Of a stretch of DNA of 64,000 nucleotides, positions 13,501 to 26,205 are shown piece after piece. The stretch is taken from NCBI RefSeq assembly GCF_008831285.2, contig NC_045141.1:2358001-2422000 (forward strand), read 5' to 3'. Below the pieces are notes generated by a model. The model had not been told where the DNA came from and did no database searches. It saw nothing but the letters and a program-made list of their open reading frames with translations. The position numbers and the translations under genes were made by a program. Position 1 is the first letter of the stretch. Every line of letters starts with the position of its first letter. The DNA comes from Nymphaea colorata (Eukaryota; Streptophyta; Magnoliopsida; Nymphaeales; Nymphaeaceae).

Positions 13501-16500
13501 TAATCTCTTTTATAAGGGAGATTAGGGTTAATGAATAGGAGACTTTTCTCTCTCCAAGACTCACGGCTGCAATAGTTATTTGAGAAACCGACAAGAGATT
13601 CAAGTTAAGTTTTAGAATAAATTTAACTTTTGGTATTTACAAACTTTTGAATTAAAATTTTGACCAATATTCACAATACATTGGATTTCAAGAGGAGTTC
13701 CATCGGTGGTTTTAACAAAAGGGCATGATTCTTAATGCATTCGTTAAGTAGTGAACTACAAGGGGTAAGATAAAATGAAGCTCCAGAATCAAGTATCCAA
13801 GAGTACTTGATGATGATGATGTAGATGCCACCGTTGCTCCGGAAATTGGAGAAGCCCCTCCTTTGAAAAGTGGTTGAAGAGCATCAATCAACTTCGGTTA
13901 GAGAGCACTTACAAGCTTATTTAGGTCGAAGTGATTACTTTCTTCATGCATTACCCCACCCACACTTGTTTCTTATCAAACTTCGTCAATTTAGGGCACC
14001 TAGGTTTGGTATGTCCTTATCGGCAATGAAAATATATAATCTTTTTGTTGTTATCCTCATAACTTCGATTGAAATGAGGAGACCTATAGGTTCACATATG
14101 AGCACCGGTTCTTGAGATAGCGAGAACACTTTCATTCTTCTTCCTAGAAAAGTTAAGTCTATTCTCTTCCATTTGAAGTTTCACTATGGTCTCATTTATG
14201 AATGGCAATTTATGTCTATGAAGTAAAGAAGTTTTGACCCCATCATATTTCGTACTAAGACCAAGAATAAATGTATAAAATCTCTCCCCTTAAATTTGTT
14301 TTTCTCTTAATAATATGTCTCTTGGATCAAACCATTCAGGTTCAAATAAGGCTAGTTCATCTCATAATTGTTTCATCTCACCAACATACTCCTTAATAGA
14401 TTTATCTCCTTGTTGGAGACTTGTAATTTTCATTTGAAGGTCGCACATGTAAGCTACTTCCTTCATAGTATGGGTTTTCTTGAGGAATTTCCAAGCTTCA
14501 TGAGCAAAATTATGTTTTGTTATTTGACTCGTAGTTGTAGTATCAACACAAGCAATAATCCATGTAATGATTTTGTGGTGTCTTGTCTTCCATTCTTCCC
14601 ATTTTTTCTCATATTCATTCACAACCTTACCTTTTTCATTTCCATTTAGTTCATGAGTTTTTCCATCTATGGTTTTGGTTAAGACTAATTGTGGCTCACT
14701 TGTAGACTCATCAAACCCATCAACAAGTCCCCACAATCTTTTTATGTGTATCAAAGTTTTTGCCTGTTGAACATAATTAGATGAAGTAAGTTTAAGGAGA
14801 GGAATAGAAGCAATTCTCTCATCCATGATGTGTACCTTATATAGATGTAATTAAGTTTTTGAGGTAGCACTAAGATGAAAACAGCCATAAAAAAAGCAAC
14901 AAGAGAGCTTGAAGAAGCACTAAAACAGTCCACGAAATCAGCCACGAAAAGATTAACGAGATAGAAGCTTGTGACAGTGCCAAAACAGAAAAAAAGGTCA
15001 GCGAGATATCCACGAAAAACAGCCACCAAAGATCAGCAAGAAGACATCTCTTTTTGTGCAAAACAGCAGCCAATACTTTCGTCAAACAGTTGGTGTGCTT
15101 CACAGCTATGAATAGGCCGCAAGAACTCATTTTTCAAGACTTTGAAAAATAGCAAACGAAGAGCCAAACCACTACTTTGATACCATGTAAACCAGACCCA
15201 AACTTGATGATAGAAACACTTCAAGAATTACACTCTTGAATATACCAGCTACTCAAAAAAGTCACACAAGGAGAAACCTCAAACTAAAAGTGAAAAAAAC
15301 TTATATTAAATCTCAAACGATACACAAAATCAGGCCTTAAAGCCCACACCAAATAAGGGATCCAAGTCCCTTATTTATAGAAGAAAATAAAAGAAGAAGC
15401 GTTAAAGGAACTAGTTGTTGAGACTACTCCAATGGATAGGTTTTTTGCTTAAGGCACCTAAATCATGTCATGCATCTCCTGTTCACCGTAAGTATCTCTT
15501 TCTATTTAGCTCTCTCTTCTTGTTCTATTGATCTGAGCATTCTATTTTACTCCAATACATCGCCCCAGTAGTTGTGCATTTTGTGTTATCCAAAAGTAGT
15601 TAAAAGTTTAAAGATTCTTGATTTGGCTGATCGATTTCTTCACCCAGTTTAAACATGGTTGTTGATCAATGATGGTGATTGGTGACTGGTAGAGAACCCA
15701 CTTCCCAACCCTGTACTACGGCCAATAAACTCGATACCCAACCTTTATCATGCTAGCATCAAGTATGCTTTATGACTGTTGCATACCACCTGTTTGATTG
15801 AATGCCTCAATTATTTTCACGTGGATCTGAGCTGGTTCATATGCAAAATTTTAGTGTGATTTAAATATTTTTTATGTTTCTCCTTGAACTCAATCAACAT
15901 GTCTCTTGTATTTTTGTTGTCAATTGGTCGTTGCATTATATTTAGGTGTAGATTATGTTGGAAAGTTGTAGGAGTTCGACTATAAAATATATTCTTATCA
16001 TTGCTTGTTTGATTTAAATTGTTGTGTGCAATTCTAATTAGTTTTGCTTCTGATTTTGTCAATCCAAGGATATATTCAAATAATTAAGTTACAAACGTTG
16101 ATTGATTTTAGGATATTGTCTAGTCGGCTTTAGCCTTGTGGATTATAGCTTAAGCTTTCTTTGTTAAATGCAGTGTTATACGATACGTACGATATGGGGC
16201 CGATACGTACGATACGATACGTATCTTTTACGAAATACGATACGATACACGCCCCGTATCGTACGATACGGGCTGATTCCAAAAAATGGGGGCTGGAAAC
16301 CCCTTTTCGAGTTTTTTTTATAAAAACTCGGCCCTTCCTCGTTTTTAACCTAGAGATTGTGCCGCCATGGAGGGAAATCATCGATTTTCAAAATGAAATC
16401 ATCGAATAAACCATGGATTTGTGCATGGGTGGTTGATTCTCGTTGAGAGGAAAGAGGTTTTTTTAAATCGTGAACATGAAAATGCAGAAGAAGATGGAGA

Positions 16501-18300
16501 TGAGGATAAGAATGAATATGATGAAGATTATGAATGAGAGTTGAGAGTGCTTTCATTTTATATGTATTGACATTGAACATTTTCACAATTTCATTATCAT
16601 CTTCTGATGTAATACATAACATCTAAAACTTGTTTTTTGATGTGGTATCTCATAGACTTATGGACCTTATGACTAATAAATCTATGTGTTTTTCATGAAG
16701 AACATATTATTCTTGTTTTTTACTGATTTTTGCTGAATTTTTTGATTTTTTTTCCTATTTTTTCTGATTTATTAAAAAAAACGATACAGTTACGATACGT
16801 TACGATATTTTACGATACAGCGGATTTTAAAGCCAGACCGATACGGCTTACGATACGCTTTTTACAACATTGGTTAAATGTTAATTGTTTGCTTGTTTGA
16901 TTTAAATTGTTGTGTGCAATTCCAATTAGTTTTGCTTCTGATTTTGTCAATCCAAGGATATATTCAAATAATTAAGTTACAGACGTTGATTGATTTTAGG
17001 ATATTGTCTAGTCGGCTTTAGCCTTGTGGATTATAGCTTAAGCTTTCTTTGTTAAATGTTAATTGTGCATTTGAGTCTATTTAGGTGAGTTTTAGAGTTT
17101 CTTTGGCTGGAAAATCTCAGTAACTGCAGGACTTGGGCATGTGTTAGCCACCACCTCCTAACTTCTACCTGTACAAGAAAACACTCATCCACATGCACTG
17201 CCCTAACCCAGTCTGCGCGACCCTCACCAAAAGAAAATCCCTATTACATCCACAACCCTAAAAGCCCCCGGATTTTCTTATTCATATCCATCTTTTGGGT
17301 CAGTCCAGTACACCCAGTTCTAGACCCGAAACCTAGACACTAACAGCATAACCCTTGGTTAATTGTTTAAACGCTACCCAGTTTGCTCGCACTAGAATAA
17401 AGTAACTAAAAACATAATTGGCAGATTAAAAAGAAAAATACATCAGCATCAATCAATCTCAATTTCAAGTATTTTTGTCTGTAAAGTTCTTCCAGCTTTC
17501 AGTGATATGCTTTAAAATTTGATGAAGTTATGGGCCTTTTCCCATGCTAGTAATTGTAGTTGTAGCATTAAACCAGCTTTTTTATATATTTCTTTTCCAT
17601 TTGCGGAGACATTCAGCTGAAGAGCCTGAACTGTTGTTTGGTCAAAGAAAGTATGAGGACAGCTCCAGTGGTACAAAATTTTCAGCAAAGGACAATGCAG
17701 GCGGAAATTTCAAGAGGAAATGAATGCAGATAATTTCTGCAAATTAAGTTGGCCTTCCTCTGGTGACATGTCTGATGAGATCAGATGTCTTACATATTTG
17801 GGCTATATGATAAACTTATAGAAATTTAATTATTAGTCGCTCATCTTGAAAACTTATGTAGTGCATATTTCCAAAACTTGGGTTCATTATAGCTTATCCA
17901 TTTGCAGTCTTTTGTGCCAAGAGATTTTAATTTTATAGAGCACTCTAGTGACATTTGCTATTTCATTGATTGGCTATTTTTCTCCCTTCTTTTATCGATA
18001 TTTCACCTTTTAATATTAAATTAATATGAGAATGCTCATTTTTTATGGTTCACAAGAAGCAAATACATGACTCAAATCAACTTTGCAAGACGAACAGAAA
18101 TGATGAGCAGCCTCTTGAAGGCCATTGTGTAGTACCATTATGGAAAGGAAGAGTATGGAAATGGGGAGACCACTATTGAGAGTACACAGAAGTAGCTAGA
18201 GGGTTGTTCATACTTACACATGCAATTATCAAGAGCTGATGATTCATGAACAATGTAATTGTTTTTGTATAAATAGCAAAAATTATTTTTTTCATGAGTT

Positions 18301-18377
<77 letters not shown>

Positions 18378-21300
18378 AAGACAAAACAAAAAACAAACCT
18401 TGAACAGGATAGACAGTTCAGATAGAGATGAAACAAACACTAGACAAATGGGACATGATGTTCCGTTCCTAAAACAGTCAAACAACGGACAGAGAACACC
18501 ATTGACAGAACGGTAGTGCGGTAGACAGGATGTCTTGTCCATTCTGTCCGATGGTACAGCTATCAAACAACCTCTAAGACTCAAAAGAACAAGTAGGCAA
18601 AAGAGAACAGGCACACCCCTTGAATTTTCTTGATGCAGATACATGAGATAGTTGCCACACTCTTGTCAAAAGCTTCACATGTGGTTCAGTGTTCTCAAAT
18701 TACCCAAAAAATGGTCTTGTTTTGTTGGGGAAAAAATTATTCTTGTAATTGAAAATAAGAAAGGAGGAGTGTGGAACAAACATCTGGAGATCACAAATAT
18801 ATGATAAAAGGCGTAACCGATTTGAGAAAAGGGAGATTGTGGATTCCAGTGTTTAAAACAGGGATGGCACAGGCTATGAATGTTCTCAATGAAGATGCAT
18901 CAGATATTCAAGACACCACCGATACTTCCCACTGCACACAACACATATTTGTGCTCTTCGAAAAAAGCTTCAAATTCAGTTCAATATTCTCAACTTACCA
19001 AACAATTGGACAGCAAAATATGACAGAAATGTCAACTTCTAAGTCCACGAAGAAACACTATGGGTCCCATCAGAGGGAAATTTCAAATTGATTATAAAGT
19101 ATGTTCTTCAATAAAGATATCCATGTCGACAAATTGATACTTTTTACCATGCTTTTCATCCAAAAGATAGATCCTAAAAGGAGAGAATTATGCACCTTGT
19201 GACCATGAGCATTGCAATGCTCCACGATATGACGTGTGCCATAAGCAATACCTTGCAATGTTGCAAGGTACAAAAGTGCCAACTGTCTCTCACTTGTATC
19301 CAGTGTCAATCCACATAACATTCCTTTTGACTTCGGATCTGCTATAGGGGATCTGCAGCATCGAATAGATATGGTAAGATTCAGCCATTGGTAAGTAAAC
19401 TCCTTCTGTCTAAATGGCAGTTACTTCCATAGATTGCATCGCCAACTCAAGAGATAACATGTTCAGATAAAGCTTCAGCTCGCCGGACTCTCTGACACCA
19501 TCCTCACAAGAGAAAGAAAAGAATATCAACGTGGAGGTAAAGCAATCTTACACAAAACAGTTTCCAGTTACACATTCTTTTAGAAACGCAGAGTGCCAGA
19601 TAGCTGAAGATAGTGAATCCTACAGTGGCAACTAGGAATGGAATAGGCATGCTTAAGGCAATGAAACTGATGCAATTACTGAACCTGCAAACTACATCTT
19701 GGAAGATAGACAGGAGATCCCAATCGAGAGTACTATATTTCTGTGCCTTGTTCTCAAAAAATAACACTCTAAAGGACAGGAGCCTTCCATCTTATAAACA
19801 TCACATCTTACAAAGCTTCCAGACAACGTCAATCATCTGAAAGCTTTTAGGCCATAATGTCTACAAGATTGAAAATTCCTACCTTTGCTTGTAGAATGAC
19901 AGTGTGCTTGGAGGCAACAACACCACGACCATGTAACCAATGCATACCTTTTCTCTCAAACCAAGCCCTTTGACAAATGACAAGACAGTATAATAATGAA
20001 ATTTTAGGAGGATAAGGTAGCTAGCTATTCAAAACATCCAAAGTGGTGCCTATCCTTATTTGATCATAGTCCTGGATCATCATAGACCAACAAAAGTTGA
20101 TTGCCTGCAAACTCGAGCACATCCATGCATACCAAAGCCTCAACCAATTAAAAAGAGACTGTGATACCTATTTCCGTGGAAATCAGGAAGGACATGCAGA
20201 TCCTTAGTCAAAGAAGCAAGAAAAGGAGCTTTCAACTCGTTGGCTGTGGACTCCAGGATCTTGTTTAGTAGCTCATACAGTGAGACATCTACCAAGTTAG
20301 CAAGACAAACATAAATTAGGAACTCATGTGAGAGTCTTCACAACTATCAAACTATGATGGATATACATTAGGAGGATGTGAAGGCAGAAATGTAAGCCAA
20401 AAACTAATGCCAACATCTTCAAAACTATCAAACTACAAAGGAAGATATACATCAAGAGCATATGATATCTATTACGTTGAGAAGCAGCTCGATTAGACAG
20501 ATGAGTAGCAGCAACATGGTTCTCCACTACATGGTCCAGCAAAGCTCCAGTTGCACTCTGTCCTCCTTCAGTCAGCCAGTAATGAGGTATCATTGCTGAA
20601 AATAAAAAATGGAAGCCAGTAACAAGAAGTTGCTGCACACCTGTAAGCAATACAAGCCTGGGCTCCAATGTTTTCATCAATAGACTGGATATTACAAGGA
20701 ACATGCAGTTCATAATATGAAAATGCAAGGACCCTAACAGAAGGCATTTGTCAAAGAATTTCGAGAAGCTTACCTGACCAGTAAGGTCCCCAGACACCTG
20801 GAATAAAAATTTTGTCTTTTGCCACTACCATGTGGCAGGTGGATGTTCCACAAACCAACACGAGACGATGACATATTTCTTCCTCATCATCTGCATTGTA
20901 ACAGCCGTCGGATTTGTCCTATTGTTTGAATTGCTAAAAAAAACAAGGCTATGAAGGCTGTACCTTGAACAGGTAAATCTGAAGGAGGTACGCTTTCCAT
21001 GACACCTACTCCACCAGCATGTGCATCAATTAAGGAAGCTCCTACTGGAGTCCCCACCAGAAGGCCCAGTTCCTGTAAGACATACTACTTCAGCATAATA
21101 CAGATATTTAGCGTGCTTTAGATGCAATAGTAGGATCTTTTCAACAACTTTATCACTCATACACAATGGGCCCATATTTTTCTCAAATACATGTTATCAA
21201 GTTAATGAACCTCAAGGGAGCGCCACTTAAGATCAATGTGAGTGAGTTCTTCATTGCTAAGTTTCTTGCCTTCGCAGCAGCTTCAGTGAGACCAGCACCC

Positions 21301-21779
21301 AAAGGATGACCTGGGAATGCAACACTTCGTCCTGTAGTTATCAAATACGGGTCAGGTTTACTGAAATAACATGGATTTTTCCATTTTTCTTGAAGGCAAT
21401 GTGTATGTACAAGAAGATGCAGGTACTGAAGTACCACTACATTACATGGATACAGTTACTTGAGCACACGTGGACACAAGTGCAAGAAGTAATTTCAAAA
21501 CGTTCAAATGTGGGGATACAGATACATATGTATATGTATTGTGTCTGTTGAGGGTGTTTTTTTTTTTCTGCTGTTTGGGGTTGGGAGGGTGGGGGGCGCA
21601 GCCAAATATGTGCACTAATCTCAACTGATGATTATATGATTATAAAGAGCACCAACTCATAAAGAAAACAACTAAAGGGGTAACAAATATCTAATCTTTT
21701 TGGAGGTAGTTTACATGTGTCCATTTCACAAGCATTCATATACTAAACACACACACACATATAATATATATATATATTC

Positions 21780-21817
<38 letters not shown>

Positions 21818-24782
21818 AAGCTTCTAGACACGAACAATATGAACACTAAGTGTGTACCACCATGAGTCGTTTGATGACCAAGACTGGACATCTCACGAGA
21901 AGACCTACAGATAGGAGCTTTTCAGAGAAGATCAATGCATTGTCTCATATATTACCATTTTTCCAAAATATGGTGTTACAACTTACAAATGGAAAAATAA
22001 GAATAAAATGAAAAAAGTGAAAATTTTTGCAATATTTTGAAAATTGTCCAACATGAATATTTAGTTTTTTATCACTTTCTTCACTTTTTCCACAGTTTTT
22101 CAATAAAATATTTTTTTAATATATTTCAAATTTTTGGGGTTCCTTTAACATTTTAGTAACTTTTTTTAACTTTTTAATTTTAACAATGTTTTTTAATAAA
22201 ATTAGTGGAAAGTTCAAATTCCAATTTTTTTCTATTACTTCTTCTATTTTCTGAATTCTCGAGAATCTACAAGAAAAAATGAACTTCTCAATTAATGCCC
22301 AAAAAAATATCTCGCCAATAAAAAACCAAGAATGATATTCATGAGAATGTGTCTATTCCAGTTATGATGTTGAGTTGGCAACCATGTGTACATGTGTCTA
22401 TATGTGAACCATCTGATCATGTTGATTGAATCATTCATGATTGGATGTCATGTACCTATTGGGTAGTTAACATTGTTTCCCACACATTTATATCTTCACA
22501 TGTGCCATTGATAGATTCCCCATAACCTGTTCCGCAGGAAGAGAAAGAAGAGAGAAGAACAGTGCCACAAACCCAGCGTCCAATAATGGGGATGTCAAAC
22601 AGAGTATAACATTAATATTATTAGGAATTTTCCCTATTAGAGTAATACCCTTGTACTTAATGGGCATTAACATTAATACATAGCCAAGATACAAGCAACA
22701 AATAATAGAAGAAATCGGATCCAAAACCAGATCCAAACCAAAACATGTAAATATATAAAACATATAAGACGACTCTTAACATTTGTCCTCAAGCTGTATA
22801 TGATCTTGAATCATGGACAGCTTGCCCTTCAAAAACCAAGATCTACTCTTCGTGAGTCCCTTTGTAAATAGATTTGCAACTTGGTCATTGAAACAAACAA
22901 GATGGGCATGTTTTTCTTGTCTTCAACCTTCTGATTAACGAAATGTTGATCAATCTCAATATGCTTGGTCTTGCCATGATAAATGGGATTGAGTGAAATT
23001 TGAATTGCACTTTCATTATCACACAAAAGTAAGCACCTTGAAATTGGTTCTTGTAGCTCAAACAATATGTGTGTAACCCAAGTTGATTTGGCAATAGTTA
23101 TAGCCATGGCTCTATATTCTGCCTATAAACTAGACCTAGCTAAAACCTTTTGCTTCCTACTGCACCAGGGGACAAGGTTAGAACCCTAAGAACACAATGT
23201 CCCAATATCGGTTTCTATCATCTAGACCGTCAGCCCAATCTACCTCAGTATAGATACTGAGATCATGAAAGGAATGTTTACAATTTCGCCAAGTATACAA
23301 AAGGCCATTTCCAGAGTCACTCTTCAAGTATCTCAGAATTATTTTTATAGCATCCATGTGTCCTATCTATAGGGCATGCATAAACTGTGAATATTGATTA
23401 ACAGAATAAGTAATATCAGAACGGGTAAAAGTGAGATACTAAAGGATGATTAAAATACTGTAGTATCGCATAGGATCATGAAACACATCTCCATCATCTT
23501 CCGATTAAGAACACTTGGGGCAGAAAGTGGCTTACAATCCCGGATACCAGCCTTCTCTAACTAAGTCCATTGTGTACTTCCGCTGAGTGAGGCTGGGCAT
23601 ACCATTTTGAGCATCCACTTTCACTCCAAGAAAGTACAAGAGGGTCCCAAGATCTTCCATCTTGAACTGATGACTAAGGAGTTCCCTTGTCCTTTGAATA
23701 TGTTTCGGTCATTTCCTATAACAATAATATCATCAACATATATAACAAGAGTGTAATTATCCTATCGCACTGAAATATGAACAAGGAATAATCCAATTGG
23801 GACTGAAGAAATCCATGATTGTGAATTTCTAACAAAAGCTTTCAAACCATGATCTAGATGCTTGTTTCAGCCCATAGATAGCTCTCTGTAATTGACAGAC
23901 ATATCTCTTTGGATCCCCTTCTAAACACTCTGGTGGCTGCTTCATGTATGCTTCCTCCAAGTTTCAGGAAGAAAAGTATTATTGACATTCGTTTGACTTT
24001 ATCTCCCAGCCATGACGAACAACAAGTTACAAGATGATACAAAGGTGATTACAATGCATGACAGGAAGGATTCAGCAAAGTTTCAACGCCGACGGATACT
24101 TTCTCTTTCCTCTATTTTCTCTTTCTACCCTCTCTTTCTCTCTCCTCTGCCTGTCTCCTTTATCTCTCTTTCTCCTTTTCTCTCTCTTCTCTCTCTTTCT
24201 CCTTGTCTCTCTCATTCTCCTCCTCTCTTTTTCTCATCTCCTTCCTCATTCTCTTCTTTTCTCTCTTCCTCCTCACCTCCTTCTTTCTCCTCCCCTCTCT
24301 TTCTCTTCCCCCTCACGTTGGATCCCAAAAGGAGTGGCAGCCCCTTTATAGCCAAAAGTTATTGTTTTTTTTATTACATATTGTATTCTATTTTATATTG
24401 TTAGAATATCTTGTATAGGGAACCAGGTCTGGATATGGACCCGGTCCCATGGGTGCGGGTACCGAGGGTGGCTCGGTACCCTAGGCGGGCCTCCCTCTTA
24501 TATTATCTCACTTATTGTGTAATTGTTGATTAAGTGAAAATAACATTCTCTCTCCTAGGGTTGCGGTCTTGCCCCTAGGTTAGAGCTTCTCCGTAGTTTT
24601 TCACCTCTTACTGAGGTTTTCCACGTATATCGTGTGTTTCTTCTCCATTATCTTCTTGCGTTGCTTGTTTCTACATATATTATTCTATCTTGACGAGGAT
24701 TAGAAAAACAATAATACATTTTGAGGTTTGTCACATAGGTACCAGTGCGGGTGTGGGTACGGGTACTAGTTCAGACTATTTT

Positions 24783-24822
<40 letters not shown>

Positions 24823-26163
24823 CGCATTCATGATTCAAAATTTATAGTTTCTAAAGAAGAAACTATTGAAAAAAAGATAAAAATGCAGCTTTGTATGTGT
24901 TTGCTGAGAGTAAATGGTGTAAAGAACAAAACTTAATCCCTAAATTTTGGATAGGAAAGGACTTGGTCAACTTTGATCGAGTCCTAAATCGGACGGATAC
25001 GGCCCTGGGTACGTTGACCGTATCCGGTACTGTTTGACCAGTACCCAAGAGGTACCCGAGACAGTACTAGCACCAGCACCAATGTCGTACCTGATCAATG
25101 CGGGTACGCTGCCTTGACAGCAGTACCCATGTTACAAAGATTAAATTTAAATGATTTTTTAGTTAGATAACCTTGGCCATACTCAAGCCGAGATGAAGTC
25201 GAACGGGCAATTGACTACAGAGAGTTTTAGTTAAGATTTAATGTTAATACTTAATAATACATAATTAGATTAATCACCTAGTTTATAGAGTGCTTAGACT
25301 AGCAAAGTTGAGATTTAGCAGGTTTGAACTAAGTTGCAAGTTTAAGCAAATGGCTCAAGTTAATTAAGTTAAGTTTGATTCTTTGAATACATGTTTATGC
25401 ATACATGCATGTTATTTAATTGTATCTGTTTTTGGAAGCACGTGCCACACTCAAATAGGGAACTAAAGCTGTGTTGGTCATACAAGCTCGATATTGAGTT
25501 CCAAGAATGAGTTGTTTAATGATAAACCCATGCTTTAGCTATGAGATGAGCATATTTGATAATGCAAGCAGGGTAGTGATGACAGATGTGAAAGTATGCT
25601 TATGCATTGAATTGATTGAGCATGATGGTTGTTTATTTACTTTACTCAATGTTTGCTCAAGGCATGAGTTATCATCATGATGTGGGCAACGGCCTGGGCA
25701 GGTTTTATATTTTCAAGTTGATGGTATAAGGGAAAAGTTCGAGAACGGCCCAATATACCGGAAATGAAAAGTCCAAGATCGGCACATGTTGCGAATATAA
25801 AGAGTCGAACGCAACTGTAAAACATAAAAGTTATTATTTTTTTATTACTTATTATATTCTATTTTATATTATTCTATCTTGAGGAGGTTTAGAAAAACAA
25901 TAATATATTTTGAGAAGGTTTGTTCAATTAATTAGATTTAAATGATTTTTTGGTTAGATAACCTTAGCCATACCCAAAGTCGAGATGAAATTGGGCGGGC
26001 AATTGACTATGTTAAAGAGTGTTTTTGAAATACTAGAAAGTTAGAGAGGTGGTCTTTAAATACTTTCTTATAGTAGTTGGACTGTTTTTGTAAAGTTTGT
26101 ACCGCAAGCCCTAATCTCTTTAAAAGGAGATTAGGGTTACGTTAATGAAGGATCTTTTTTGGC

Positions 26164-26205
<42 letters not shown>

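Noticed and set aside
24012-24418. Ser/Leu/Phe-rich open frames
   Set aside because: They follow the CT-rich tract; the three frames give the same low-complexity residues.
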